From: Paraliobacillus sp044383835
GTDB taxonomy: Bacteria; Bacillota; Bacilli; Bacillales; Amphibacillaceae
Assembly (NCBI RefSeq): GCF_044383835.1
Contig: NZ_JBISEP010000005.1
Span: forward strand, 78,578-142,577
Direction: 5' to 3'
DNA: 64,000 nt
Positions 16,870 through 25,462 of this stretch are shown one piece after another (the stretch's first letter is position 1; the number at the start of each line of letters is the position of its first letter). The position numbers were made by a program, and so were the translations under genes. The notes under the pieces are model-generated. The model saw only the letters and a program-made list of their open reading frames with translations, was not told the origin of the DNA and made no database searches.

Positions 16870-17650
16870 TGCTGTTCGTCAGAAAAATCCGTTGGTTCAT
16901 AATATTACGAACGAAGTAGTTGTAAATTTTACTGCGAATGGATTGTATGCAATAGGTGCTTCACCTGTGATGGCTAACGCAATGGAAGAAGCTGCGGATA
17001 TGGCAAAAAATGCGGATGCCTTGTTATTAAACATTGGCACATTAACGGGGGACCAAGCTGATGTGATGATCGAAGCTGGAAAAGCTGCCAATGAAAAAGG
17101 CATTCCAGTTGTTCTTGATCCAGTTGGTGTAGGTGCAACACCGTATCGCAATCAAGTAGCATCACGAATTTTAAATGAAGTAAAACTAACGATGATTCGC
17201 GGAAATGCTGGAGAAGTTAGTCAATTAGTAGGATTAGAAGCACAAGTTCGAGGAGTAGATTCATCGGGTTCATTTGATAACATATCCATTGCACGTCATG
17301 CGGAGCAAGAATTAGGAATCCCTGTATTGGTTACTGGAGAAAAAGATGTGATTACGGATGGTAAAGATTTATTTGAAGTATCAAATGGTGCACCTTTATT
17401 AACCAAGGTAACAGGAACGGGCTGTTTACTAGGTTCTGTTGTTGCAGCATTCCTAGCAACAGGTGAGAATCATGTTAAAGCAGCCGCTGCTGCTGTTGTC
17501 TTTTACAATGTCGCTGCGGAAAAAGCCGCAAAAAATGTGAACCACCCAGGCAGCTTTCAAATTGCATTTTTAGATGCGCTCGCGTCAACAACGAGTGAGG
17601 ATGTTTCAACACATGCAAAAATAACGCATCGTATTTTAAGTGAGGGATAA
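16847..17650 (+). CDS. thiM: Hydroxyethylthiazole kinase
   Basis: Phosphorylates the thiamine thiazole moiety (THZ) for salvage. 267 residues, with the family signature VHNITNEVVVNFTANGLYAIG at the N terminus (residues about 18-38) and the GTGC motif (KVTGTGCLLGS). I start at ATG 16847, preceded by AAGGGGGAAA; the longer in-frame reading from 16784 lies inside thiD. Overlaps thiD by 23 bases, implying translational coupling. Confidence 0.94.
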   Translation: MSLTTLINAVRQKNPLVHNITNEVVVNFTANGLYAIGASPVMANAMEEAADMAKNADALLLNIGTLTGDQADVMIEAGKAANEKGIPVVLDPVGVGATPYRNQVASRILNEVKLTMIRGNAGEVSQLVGLEAQVRGVDSSGSFDNISIARHAEQELGIPVLVTGEKDVITDGKDLFEVSNGAPLLTKVTGTGCLLGSVVAAFLATGENHVKAAAAAVVFYNVAAEKAAKNVNHPGSFQIAFLDALASTTSEDVSTHAKITHRILSEG

Positions 17651-17653
17651 AAG

Positions 17654-18283
17654 ATGTTTCGGCAGAAAGATTTAGCTGTATATTTTATTATGGGGAGTAA
17701 TAATGTTGGTGATAAAGATCCACTAAAGGTGTTGCAAGCCGCCTTAGATGGTGGGATTACGATGTTTCAATTTAGAGAAAAGGGAGAAGGGGCGCTAACT
17801 GGCAAGGACAAACGCTTATTAGCAGAGAAAATGAAAGTATTATGCGAACAATGCGATGTCCCGTTTATTGTGAATGATGATGTAGAACTTGCTATTGAAG
17901 TGATGGCAGATGGTGTACATGTTGGACAGGAAGACGCTTCGATTGATGAAGTGAAGCAACGTTGTCCAAGCTCATTTATTGTTGGAGTTTCCGCAACAAA
18001 TGTTATAGAAGCAGAGCAAGCTGCTAAGGCTGGTGCTGATTATATAGGTGCTGGACCTGTCTTTGCTACAAGTACGAAGAAAGATGCAAAGACCCCGATC
18101 GGGTTAGAGGGGCTGAAACAAATGAGAGAGAAAATTGGTGACACGCCAATGGTTGCAATTGGAGGCATTAATGCGTCTCACGTATCTTCCATTCTAGCTG
18201 CTGGAGCGGATGGTGTATCTGTGATTTCAGCTATCAGTTTAGCTGAAAATCCTGTTAGGTCGGCTAGCCAACTACACGTGTGA
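17654..18283 (+). CDS. thiE: Thiamine-phosphate synthase
   Basis: Joins HMP-PP and thiazole phosphate to make thiamine phosphate. A 209-residue TIM-barrel with the pyrophosphate-binding QFREK motif near residue 38, NDDVELA (about 74-80), GPVFATSTKKDA and GGI near the C terminus. Three bases after thiM. Together thiD-thiM-thiE form a thiamine salvage and coupling operon; the de novo genes thiC and thiG are not in this window. Confidence 0.95.
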   Translation: MFRQKDLAVYFIMGSNNVGDKDPLKVLQAALDGGITMFQFREKGEGALTGKDKRLLAEKMKVLCEQCDVPFIVNDDVELAIEVMADGVHVGQEDASIDEVKQRCPSSFIVGVSATNVIEAEQAAKAGADYIGAGPVFATSTKKDAKTPIGLEGLKQMREKIGDTPMVAIGGINASHVSSILAAGADGVSVISAISLAENPVRSASQLHV

Positions 18284-18311
18284 AAAATCAATAATTGGGT
18301 GAGAAGTTAGT

Positions 18312-18343
18312 AAAAACACAGGCTGAATGAGGTCTGTGTTTTT
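18312..18343. terminator. Terminator between thiE and the HIT gene
   Basis: AAAAACACAG (18312-18321) pairs with CTGTGTTTTT (18334-18343); works in both directions for these convergent genes. Confidence 0.8.
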
Positions 18344-18370
18344 AAATTTGGTGATTTTCTATAACTAGTA

Positions 18371-18775
18371 TTATTTAATAAGAGCGTCATCGTCAGTATT
18401 TTTAAATATATATCTAATCCCTTTACCGGCAAGTAGTTCATCTTCGTATCTAGGTAACACGTGAAAATGCGAGTGGAATATGTGCTGTCCTGCAACTGCA
18501 CCGCAATTCCAACCAAGGTTATATCCTTGCGGTTGATAGGTTTTATCTAAGTAATCTTTCACCTCTTGAAGGAGTGTGTATGTTGCATCCCATTCTTCAC
18601 GTGTTAAATCAAATGCTGTTTCTCTATGTTTTTTAGGGACAATTATTCCTGATCCTTCAAGTTTAGTTCCTTTTTGTTTAGCTTGATCCAACTGTAAAAA
18701 CAGACAATATTTATTACTCATAATCACGTTCTGAGCTGGTTCTAATTCGGGATGACAAAATAAACAATCTTTCAT
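18371..18775 (-). CDS. HIT-family (histidine triad) protein
   Basis: A 134-residue nucleotide hydrolase or transferase of the histidine triad family. The triad is H101-S-H103-F-H105 (IFHSHFHVLPRY). An N-terminal CxxC pair (C4, C7) may bind zinc as in many HIT proteins. The start ATG follows GGAGAG. Substrate unknown; relatives hydrolyse adenosine phosphoramidates or dinucleotide polyphosphates. Monocistronic by appearance. Confidence 0.88.
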   Translation of the reverse strand: MKDCLFCHPELEPAQNVIMSNKYCLFLQLDQAKQKGTKLEGSGIIVPKKHRETAFDLTREEWDATYTLLQEVKDYLDKTYQPQGYNLGWNCGAVAGQHIFHSHFHVLPRYEDELLAGKGIRYIFKNTDDDALIK

Positions 18776-18837
18776 TGCAACTCTCCTTCGTTAACTATTT
18801 TAAGATTTGGATCTATTTGAGATACCACACCAATCTT

Positions 18838-19022
18838 TTATAAAGACGATGGGCTATCAGGTATTGTGTTGGCAAGAATAATATAAATAAGCAAATTCCA
18901 TGGTAAAATGATAAAAAGTATTCTTATTCCGAGAGAAGAGATATACAGAAAAATTCTGCAATACCGCCACAAACGCCAGATATAGCTCTATCTGTATAAG
19001 ACTTTCGTAATTTATTTTGCAT
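18838..19022 (-). pseudogene. PspC-domain protein, frameshifted
   Basis: Reading the minus strand from the ATG at 19022 (AAGGAG 7 bases upstream) gives SYTDRAISGVCGGIAEFF, the hallmark start of PspC-domain membrane proteins, then a premature stop after LLSE. In another frame the sequence continues as GIRILFIILPWNLLIYIILA to a stop at 18838. The break lies at about 18931-18940 in a CT-rich run, consistent with a small insertion or deletion. Intact, it would be a one-helix protein of about 60 residues, like small PspC homologues of Bacillus. Sequencing error is the alternative. Confidence 0.7.
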
Positions 19023-19087
19023 TTTCATTCTCCTTTTTAGACAAATTTAAATAAAACGACTTATTAATATTAATAAAAGAAAAAATA

Positions 19088-19330
19088 CTACTGATTGCAA
19101 TTACATTCATATTCTTTAAAAACAAATTGTTTGTACAAAAGTAGCTCTTTAAAATCTTTTGTAGACGATTCATAAACTTTGACTAAAGGGGCAATATCTA
19201 TTTTTGCAAATGTTTTTACTTGGTCATACATGTTAGTAGAAGGGTTAATAATATATTCATTCATATCTTCATATAGATTGTTATGTTCACAGACATCATA
19301 CGTAATGGCAATATAATGTTTTTTAAACAT
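19088..19330 (-). CDS. Hypothetical protein
   Basis: An 80-residue acidic/mixed protein ending ECNCNQ, with no membrane segment or motif I recognise. The start is taken as ATG 19330 because AAGGTGG precedes it at good spacing; an in-frame GTG at 19342 lies within that site. AT-rich, monocistronic. May be a real small gene because of its ribosome-binding site, but no family is recognised. Confidence 0.5.
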   Translation of the reverse strand: MFKKHYIAITYDVCEHNNLYEDMNEYIINPSTNMYDQVKTFAKIDIAPLVKVYESSTKDFKELLLYKQFVFKEYECNCNQ

Positions 19331-19592
19331 CGTTTTTCCCACCTTGACCTTTTATTTAATGCCTTGTTTTAATATACGTTTATATTAATTTTATTTTAAC
19401 ATAATATTCCTTAAATAAGTTAAATTGGTGATGAGAACTTTTTGATGTGTAATTATATACAGAACTGCTAGAAAGGCTTGAATTAATCTATCTAGCAACC
19501 AATAAATCACGAATTACAAGCATACATAACTTTTTTCTATTCTCAGGTCTGTAGCGATATGCTATCGTTAGAAATAGAGAGGATGACATATA

Positions 19593-20603
19593 TTGTTTAC
19601 CTATAAAATTGATGAAGAGATACAATTGAAAAAGTTGGAACGATCAGATGCAGAGGCTATTTTCTCTTTAACCGATCAATCTCGCGCTTATTTGAGAGAG
19701 TGGTTGCCATGGGTGGATGCAACAAAGACGGTACAAGATACAACATATTTTATCAATGGAACGATTAAAGGCTATGCAGATAAAAGATCATTGACGACAG
19801 CAATTATTTACCAAGGTGACGTTGTTGGGGTAGTAGGTTTTAACTTGATTGATTGGACAAACAAAACGGCCCATATTGGTTATTGGTTAGGGGAACGTTA
19901 TCAAGGGAACGGGATTATGTCTCGCGTTGTTCACGGACTAACAACACACGCATTTGACGACCTAGCAATGAACCGTGTAGAGATTAGAGCGGCAATAAGA
20001 AACCAGAAAAGTAGATCGATCCCTGAAAGGTTAGGGTTTACGTTTGAAGGGCGAATACGACAAGCGGAAAAATTAGCTGATTATTTTGTTGATCACGCCA
20101 TTTATAGTATGCTGGCAGAGGAATGGCCACCGCAGCCAAATAAAGCGTCAACAAAAAATTATATTCTCGCCCTTCGTAATTATGTTGGGACACAACCATT
20201 AATTATGGCTGGTGCTGGTGTAATGGTCATCAATGATAAACAGGAGTTATTACTTCAGCTACGTTCAGATACACATGATTGGGGATTGCCGGGTGGCGCA
20301 ATGGAAATTGGTGAAAATTTAGAAGAAACAGCAAAAAGAGAGTTGTTAGAGGAGACGGGGTTGCGTGCGAATAGTCTAAGCTTTATAAAATTTTTATCAG
20401 GTGATCATTTATATGATAAATATCCGAATGGCGACCAAGTGTATCATGTTATTTCACTTTTTAAAACTACTGATGTATCAGGAGAATTACAGGTGAATGA
20501 TGGGGAAAGTAAAGCACTTCGTTATTTTTCATTGGAAAATTTACCGACTCCACTGCATAAAATAACCCAAATCATGCTTGAAGCATACCAAAAGGGTGAA
20601 TAA
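19593..20603 (+). CDS. GNAT acetyltransferase fused to a Nudix hydrolase
   Basis: A 336-residue two-domain protein. Residues about 1-178 are a RimJ/RimL-type N-acetyltransferase with the acetyl-CoA loop GERYQGNGIMSRVV and the AAIRNQKSRSIPERLGF segment. Residues about 200-335 are a Nudix hydrolase with a complete Nudix box at 235-257 (G235, E241, R249, E250, E253, E254, G256). The start is TTG after GAGAGGATG. It is followed after 2 bases by a nucleotidyltransferase-fold gene. The substrate is unknown; the three activities in one transcript suggest modification of a small molecule or nucleotide, perhaps a drug, but that is inference. Confidence 0.85.
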   Translation: MFTYKIDEEIQLKKLERSDAEAIFSLTDQSRAYLREWLPWVDATKTVQDTTYFINGTIKGYADKRSLTTAIIYQGDVVGVVGFNLIDWTNKTAHIGYWLGERYQGNGIMSRVVHGLTTHAFDDLAMNRVEIRAAIRNQKSRSIPERLGFTFEGRIRQAEKLADYFVDHAIYSMLAEEWPPQPNKASTKNYILALRNYVGTQPLIMAGAGVMVINDKQELLLQLRSDTHDWGLPGGAMEIGENLEETAKRELLEETGLRANSLSFIKFLSGDHLYDKYPNGDQVYHVISLFKTTDVSGELQVNDGESKALRYFSLENLPTPLHKITQIMLEAYQKGE

Positions 20604-20605
20604 AT

Positions 20606-21316
20606 GTGGAGAGAAAATCAGCATTGGAATCGGCAAAACTGTTTGTGGATCAATATTTTCCGAATTGTAGGGCGGCAATTTTAGGGGGGAGTGTTGCTCG
20701 AAAAGAAGCAACAAGTACTTCTGATTTAGATATTGTCATCATAGATGATACAATAGACCATAGTTACCGTGAATCGATGGTAGCTTTCGGATGGCCAATC
20801 GAAGTATTTGTGCATCATGCCACTTCCTATCCGTCTTTTTTTGCAATGGATGCGGCTATAGGTAGGCCTACTTTACCTCGGATCGTTGCAGAAGGTATCG
20901 CTATTCGAGATCATGAAATTGTATCGGTCATGCAAGTAGAAGCAAAAGAAATTATTGCAAAAGGCCCTGCAGATTGGTCGGCTGAAACGATTAAGGTTCA
21001 ACGTTATACATTAACGGATTTTGTTGATGATTTTATTGGTGCGACTGCACGAGAAGAAGCGGTTTGTATTGCGTTAAGTTTAGCAACTACATTACAAGAA
21101 TTTTATTTACGAATAAATAACCGCTGGATTGGTGAATCGAAGTGGATCTATCGAGAATTGAAACGCTATGATCAACGCTTTGCTGACCGTTATATCAATG
21201 CAATAGAATATTTTTATAAAAAAGGAGAAAAGCAACCGCTGATTGATTTAGTTGATCAAGTGCTAGAACCACATGGTGGCAGGTTGTTTGAAGGTTTTTC
21301 TTTGGGGAAAGAATAA
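20606..21316 (+). CDS. Nucleotidyltransferase-fold protein
   Basis: A 236-residue protein of the polymerase-beta-like nucleotidyltransferase superfamily: GGSVARKEATSTSDLDIVIID shows G28-S29 and the metal-binding D40 and D42. Relatives include aminoglycoside nucleotidyltransferases and uncharacterised enzymes. GTG start after AAAGGGTG; translationally coupled to the GNAT-Nudix gene. The helical C-terminal half may bind the acceptor. No specific resistance function can be assigned. Confidence 0.75.
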   Translation: MERKSALESAKLFVDQYFPNCRAAILGGSVARKEATSTSDLDIVIIDDTIDHSYRESMVAFGWPIEVFVHHATSYPSFFAMDAAIGRPTLPRIVAEGIAIRDHEIVSVMQVEAKEIIAKGPADWSAETIKVQRYTLTDFVDDFIGATAREEAVCIALSLATTLQEFYLRINNRWIGESKWIYRELKRYDQRFADRYINAIEYFYKKGEKQPLIDLVDQVLEPHGGRLFEGFSLGKE

Positions 21317-21353
21317 CAATAAGGTTGTTTAATGAAACAAAGGAGGGGATAAA

Positions 21354-21878
21354 ATGCGTCTTGCTAATAAAAAAATTATTGCATTAGTAGAAGATGATTT
21401 TGAAGATTTAGAACTGTGGTATCCTGTACTTCGTCTACGTGAGGAAGGAACAACAGTAGATTTAGTAGGAAAAGAAGCGAATAAAACCTATGTTGGGAAA
21501 TATGGTGTACCTGCAACATCCGATAAAGCATTTGGAGATGTAGATGTCGCTTCCTATGATGGTATTCTTGTACCAGGTGGTTGGGCACCAGATAAGTTAA
21601 GAAGATACCCAGAAGTGATTGATTTTGTTAAACATATGGATGAAAATAAAAAACCCATCGGCCAAATTTGTCACGCTGGTTGGGTACTGATTTCAGCTAA
21701 TATTCTACAAGGAAAGCAAGTAACGAGTACACCAGGGATCAAGGATGACATGACTAATGCAGGTGCAACGTGGCATGATGAAGCGGTAATTGTTGATGGT
21801 CACATTATTTCCAGTCGTCGTCCACCAGATTTACCACCTTATGTCAAAGCATTTGCTGATACATTGGCAAAAGACTAA
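21354..21878 (+). CDS. DJ-1/PfpI family protein (general stress protein 18 type)
   Basis: A 174-residue class I glutamine-amidotransferase-like protein with nucleophile C106 in the elbow GQICHAGWVL and the conserved acidic residue near E17 (VEDDFEDLEL). B. subtilis YfkM/YraA are close in type and are stress-induced; some members act as deglycases or proteases, and the activity is debated. The start ATG follows AGGAGGGG. Probably the last gene of the segment. Confidence 0.87.
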   Translation: MRLANKKIIALVEDDFEDLELWYPVLRLREEGTTVDLVGKEANKTYVGKYGVPATSDKAFGDVDVASYDGILVPGGWAPDKLRRYPEVIDFVKHMDENKKPIGQICHAGWVLISANILQGKQVTSTPGIKDDMTNAGATWHDEAVIVDGHIISSRRPPDLPPYVKAFADTLAKD

Positions 21879-21972
21879 ATTTTCACCTTGGTTTTGATGG
21901 AGTTGTCGTTGGTGGCAACTCCATATTTTTTGATGGACTCTAGTTAGTTTCAGGAGAAACCCTAAGTTTAAA

Positions 21973-22026
21973 GGGTAGTATGCTTCACTTTATATTTTTT
22001 CTGATATAAAGTGAAGCATACTACCC
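21973..22026. repeat. Perfect 23-bp inverted repeat
   Basis: Bases 21973-21995 are the exact reverse complement of 22004-22026, with an 8-base loop. On the plus strand it is followed by seven A residues, so it is not a standard plus-strand terminator. It abuts the start of the M23 peptidase gene. Could be a miniature mobile or REP-like element, or an RNA stem controlling the next gene. Confidence 0.85.
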
Positions 22027-22047
22027 AAAAAAATCTTGGTGATTTTA

Positions 22048-22788
22048 ATGGTTACCATTATAGGGATGGTGTTCGGTATGTATGGTTATAAGTCAAGTGA
22101 TACATCAAATAGTAATGTTTCCGAAGTAATAGGCTCACTTCCTTTTACTGGGAGGTGGTTGGTGGGATCAACTCCCGCAAAAAAAATCCCAAGTCATGGC
22201 ACAGACATGTTTGGTGTAGGGTATGCTATCGACTTTATCGCTGTTGATGAACAGAATAGAACAAGCCCCAAAGTAAGTTGGCGGACACTTATTGGTACAG
22301 AATCACCTGAAATCTTCTATGCATTTGGTAAGCCTATTGTTTCACCTATTTCAGGAAGGGTAGTTAGTATTCATAATGGGGAACCGGATCATGAAGCACG
22401 TCGCTCTCCACTTACATTAATACCTTATGCAGCTAAGCAAAGCGAAAGAATTCGTAAAGGTCCAGAAGCAGTTGCTGGCAACTATATAATTATCTCGTCA
22501 AATAAATCGGATGTATATATCGCAATCGTTCATTTACAGTTGGATTCGCTCTTAGTGAAAGAGGGGGATTATGTATCAGAAGGTGAGCATATTGCAAATT
22601 GCGGAAACTCAGGTAACTCAACTCAGCCTCATATTCATATTCAAGCGATGACAAGTGCAGACTTTTTTAATACAAAGGGTGTTCCTCTTTATTTTAATGC
22701 GTTTAATCAGTGGAAAAAAAGAAATAGCGAGTTAACTATTGTAAAAAAAGCTTTTCCGAGAGCTGGTACGGTTGTCAGTCCAAATTAG
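22048..22788 (+). CDS. M23 family metallopeptidase, possibly 5'-truncated
   Basis: A zinc peptidase of the LytM/lysostaphin family, expected to cut peptidoglycan cross-links outside the cell. The C-terminal half has the typical beta-barrel sequence: VAGNYIIISS, a His after IAIV, EGDYVSEGEHIANCGNSGNS and the HxH ligand pair in PHIHIQ. The N terminus is odd: only a short hydrophobic stretch, and no ribosome-binding site before ATG 22048 or the in-frame TTG at 22036. The long inverted repeat ends at 22026. A normal signal or anchor segment may therefore have been lost; expression is uncertain. Confidence 0.65.
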   Translation: MVTIIGMVFGMYGYKSSDTSNSNVSEVIGSLPFTGRWLVGSTPAKKIPSHGTDMFGVGYAIDFIAVDEQNRTSPKVSWRTLIGTESPEIFYAFGKPIVSPISGRVVSIHNGEPDHEARRSPLTLIPYAAKQSERIRKGPEAVAGNYIIISSNKSDVYIAIVHLQLDSLLVKEGDYVSEGEHIANCGNSGNSTQPHIHIQAMTSADFFNTKGVPLYFNAFNQWKKRNSELTIVKKAFPRAGTVVSPN

Positions 22789-23086
22789 AATGAATGATGG
22801 ATGTAATCATTTTCATCACTATAGAAAAGAAGTATTTATGTCAAAACATAATTCGATTCATTATGAGAAAAAGTTTTTTTATCTGGGTTAGTGCGAATTA
22901 ATCACTCTAATTTGGCAATGGAGAATGTTTATTCTAGTTCGAAATACTAAGGGAAAGAGGGGACGGTTATTTCTTAGATAGTGGGATACTCTTCTGATCC
23001 TTGGCATCTTCGTCACCTCGCCTGCTTTCTTCTGAATTTATCGATCTTTTACACGTACTTGAAAAATGGATTGGAGTGTTACCTGT

Positions 23087-23572
23087 ATGTTCGATATCAT
23101 CATGTGGCTTTTAATTATTGTAAGTTTTATCTTAAGTTTTGTCGGAATTATGTATCCAATTATTCCTTCGCCACTTATGTTATGGATAGGTTTTATTTTG
23201 TGTTATTTCACTTTTGATCCCGGTTTCACTTGGATATTTTGGTCATCGATGGTGATTTTAACGATTATACTAATTGTATCGGATATTTTTGCAAATGGTT
23301 ATTTTGTTAAAAAGTACGGTGGCAGTAAATGGGGAGAACGAATAGCTGGTGTCGCTGTGGTTGTTGGTTCATTTATCATTCCACCGTTCGGGATTTTAAT
23401 TGTTCCCTTTGTAGTAGTCATTCTAATTGAATTAATCCAAAAACGAACAGGTAAGCAAGCTATTCGTGCTGCCATTGGGTCATTATTTGGTTTTTTGGGT
23501 GGAGTCGTTGCAAAAATATTGATTCAATTCATGATGATCGTATGGTTTTTTGTCTCTATTGTTATTTGGTAA
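23087..23572 (+). CDS. DUF456 family membrane protein
   Basis: A 161-residue integral membrane protein with about four or five helices and the YPIIPSPLMLWIGF segment typical of DUF456 (YqgC type). Function unknown in the family. I start at ATG 23087 with GGAG about 10 bases upstream, rather than ATG 23066, which precedes it. The preceding 298 bases (22789-23086) hold nothing I can identify. Confidence 0.75.
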   Translation: MFDIIMWLLIIVSFILSFVGIMYPIIPSPLMLWIGFILCYFTFDPGFTWIFWSSMVILTIILIVSDIFANGYFVKKYGGSKWGERIAGVAVVVGSFIIPPFGILIVPFVVVILIELIQKRTGKQAIRAAIGSLFGFLGGVVAKILIQFMMIVWFFVSIVIW

Positions 23573-23597
23573 TATAAGGGGAAGAAAGGGGTTTATT

Positions 23598-24401
23598 ATG
23601 AAAGCTCGAGTATTAAGTATTGCGGGCTCTGCTGCTCAAGGTAGTGCAGGTATCCAAGCTGATTTAAAAACATTTCAGGAATGTGACGTGTATGGGATGG
23701 CTGCAATTACAGCATTTGTAGCGAATAATAGTAAAACAGAACAAGGAATTTTCATTCATGATAAAGAAATAGTAAGAGCACAATATGAAGCAGCTTTGGA
23801 GCATGTTGGTGTGGATACGGTCAAAACAGGTATGCTTTTTTCAAAAGAATTGATTGAGGAAATCTCTACTTGGCTACAGGATTGTCCTGCTAAGCAGATA
23901 ATAGTAGATCCGGTAATGATCGGTAAAATGGGGTCACAGCTTTTAGCAGATGATGCGATTGCGGTATTAAAGGAAAAGTTGATTCCATTGGCAACAATTA
24001 TTACACCTAATTTATATGAAGCGGGAAAACTATTGAACAGAGAAACAATAATTGGTAATGTAGAAGAAATGGAAGAAGCTGCGAAAGAACTTTTTCAATT
24101 AGGATCGAATTATGTATTGATTAAAGGTGGTGCATTGGAAGACAGAGCAATTGATGTATTATTTGATGGAGCAAGATTCGCATATTATGAAAAACCGAGA
24201 GTGAACACGATTCATACAAGTGGTGCAGGTTGCAGTTATGCTTCTGCCATTGCAGCCGAATTAGCTAAAGGTAGAACGATGGAGAAGGCGGTGGAATTAG
24301 CGAAAAATTTTGTTCATGCCGCAATCAGTCATGCATTATCCTTTGGTCGTGGCGTTGGATCAACCAACCACGCTGCAAGAAGAAACTATGGAGTAGACTG
24401 A
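23598..24401 (+). CDS. pdxK: Pyridoxal/pyridoxine kinase (PdxK, ThiD-like)
   Basis: A ribokinase-fold kinase of 267 residues related to ThiD (IAGSAAQGSAGIQADLKTFQ; C-terminal HTSGAGCSYASAIAAELAKG). Bacillus has a ThiD-like enzyme of this size that phosphorylates pyridoxine, pyridoxal and pyridoxamine. The true thiD is in the TPP-controlled operon and this copy has no riboswitch, which favours the PdxK role. The start ATG 23598 follows AAAGGGG. A second HMP kinase is the alternative. Confidence 0.75.
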   Translation: MKARVLSIAGSAAQGSAGIQADLKTFQECDVYGMAAITAFVANNSKTEQGIFIHDKEIVRAQYEAALEHVGVDTVKTGMLFSKELIEEISTWLQDCPAKQIIVDPVMIGKMGSQLLADDAIAVLKEKLIPLATIITPNLYEAGKLLNRETIIGNVEEMEEAAKELFQLGSNYVLIKGGALEDRAIDVLFDGARFAYYEKPRVNTIHTSGAGCSYASAIAAELAKGRTMEKAVELAKNFVHAAISHALSFGRGVGSTNHAARRNYGVD

Positions 24402-24480
24402 TATTATTTATTACATAGTAAAATAAATGATTGATAGTTTTGTAATGAAGTAGTCTGAAAGTATGATTTATCGTTAAAAA

Positions 24481-24507
24481 TGAAACGATTTTCCGTTTAT
24501 AACCGTA
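24481..24507 (+). promoter_or_regulatory. Possible SigW-type promoter of the ABC transporter genes
   Basis: A perfect TGAAAC (24481-24486), a 17-base spacer and CGTA (24504-24507) match the extracytoplasmic-function SigW consensus. It lies 38 bases before the ATG at 24545. Confidence 0.5.
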
Positions 24508-24544
24508 ATTATATATGACTTAGAAAAAGAAAGGATGAAAATGA

Positions 24545-25462
24545 ATGACAGATCCAGCTATGAAGTTAATAGCTTTAGAAAAAACGATAGGCAAAAAACA
24601 TATTATAAAAGGGTTAGATTTTTCCATTTATCCTGGGGAAGTTTTTGGCTTTTTAGGGCCAAATGGTGCTGGGAAAACAACTACCATTCGAATGATGGTA
24701 GGATTAATGAAAATCACTTCTGGTGATGTGATTATTCAAGGAAAGAGTATTCAATCAAATTTTAAAGAAGCCATTAGAGAAGTAGGTGCCATTGTTGAGA
24801 ATCCCGAAATGTATCCATTCATGAGCGGATGGAAGAACCTTGTGCACTATGCTCGCATGATGCCTGGTATAACAGAAGAACGAATAAATGAGGTAATCCA
24901 ATTAGTTGGATTGGAAAAAGTGATCAAAGATAAAGTAGGACGCTATTCGCTAGGAATGAGACAACGTCTAGGCATTGCACAAGCTTTGTTACATAACCCT
25001 TCTGTTTTAATATTAGATGAGCCTACTAATGGACTTGATCCTGCTGGTATTAAAGAAATTCGTCACTATATTAGAAGATTAGCAGAGGAAGATCAAGTTG
25101 CGGTCATAGTATCAAGTCATTTATTAGCAGAAATGGAATTAATGTGTGATCGGATTGGTGTCATTAAAAATGGTGAGTTGATTGCAATCAATGAAGTAAA
25201 TGAGCAAGATACTACCACATTACAAGAAGTACATTTCTTTGTAGAGCCGATAGCACAGGCTAAGGAAATAATTGAACAAACATTTGAAATCGATGCTAAA
25301 ATAAGTGATAAAAAATTGATTGTGTCATTAGATCATGCAACCATTCCGAAAGTGACAAAGAAATTGGCTTTAGAAGATGTATCGATATATGGGGTTCAAG
25401 CACATAAAACGAATTTAGAAGAGAAATTTATGGCTATGATTGGGGAGAATACCATTGAGTAA
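24545..25462 (+). CDS. ABC transporter ATP-binding protein (BcrA/CcmA type)
   Basis: A 305-residue ATPase with Walker A GPNGAGKTT (about residues 40-48), signature YSLGMRQRLGIAQAL, Walker B VLILDEPTNGLDP and a switch His in SSHLLAEME. The C-terminal extension of about 85 residues resembles BcrA-type drug exporters. It forms a complex with the ABC-2 permease encoded next, overlapping by 8 bases. The SigW-like promoter suggests a cell-envelope stress role such as antimicrobial peptide resistance; inferred. Confidence 0.92.
   Translation: MTDPAMKLIALEKTIGKKHIIKGLDFSIYPGEVFGFLGPNGAGKTTTIRMMVGLMKITSGDVIIQGKSIQSNFKEAIREVGAIVENPEMYPFMSGWKNLVHYARMMPGITEERINEVIQLVGLEKVIKDKVGRYSLGMRQRLGIAQALLHNPSVLILDEPTNGLDPAGIKEIRHYIRRLAEEDQVAVIVSSHLLAEMELMCDRIGVIKNGELIAINEVNEQDTTTLQEVHFFVEPIAQAKEIIEQTFEIDAKISDKKLIVSLDHATIPKVTKKLALEDVSIYGVQAHKTNLEEKFMAMIGENTIE

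Noticed and set aside
22021..22033. Terminator on the plus strand at the 23-bp inverted repeat
   Set aside because: The stem is followed by A residues, not T, on that strand.
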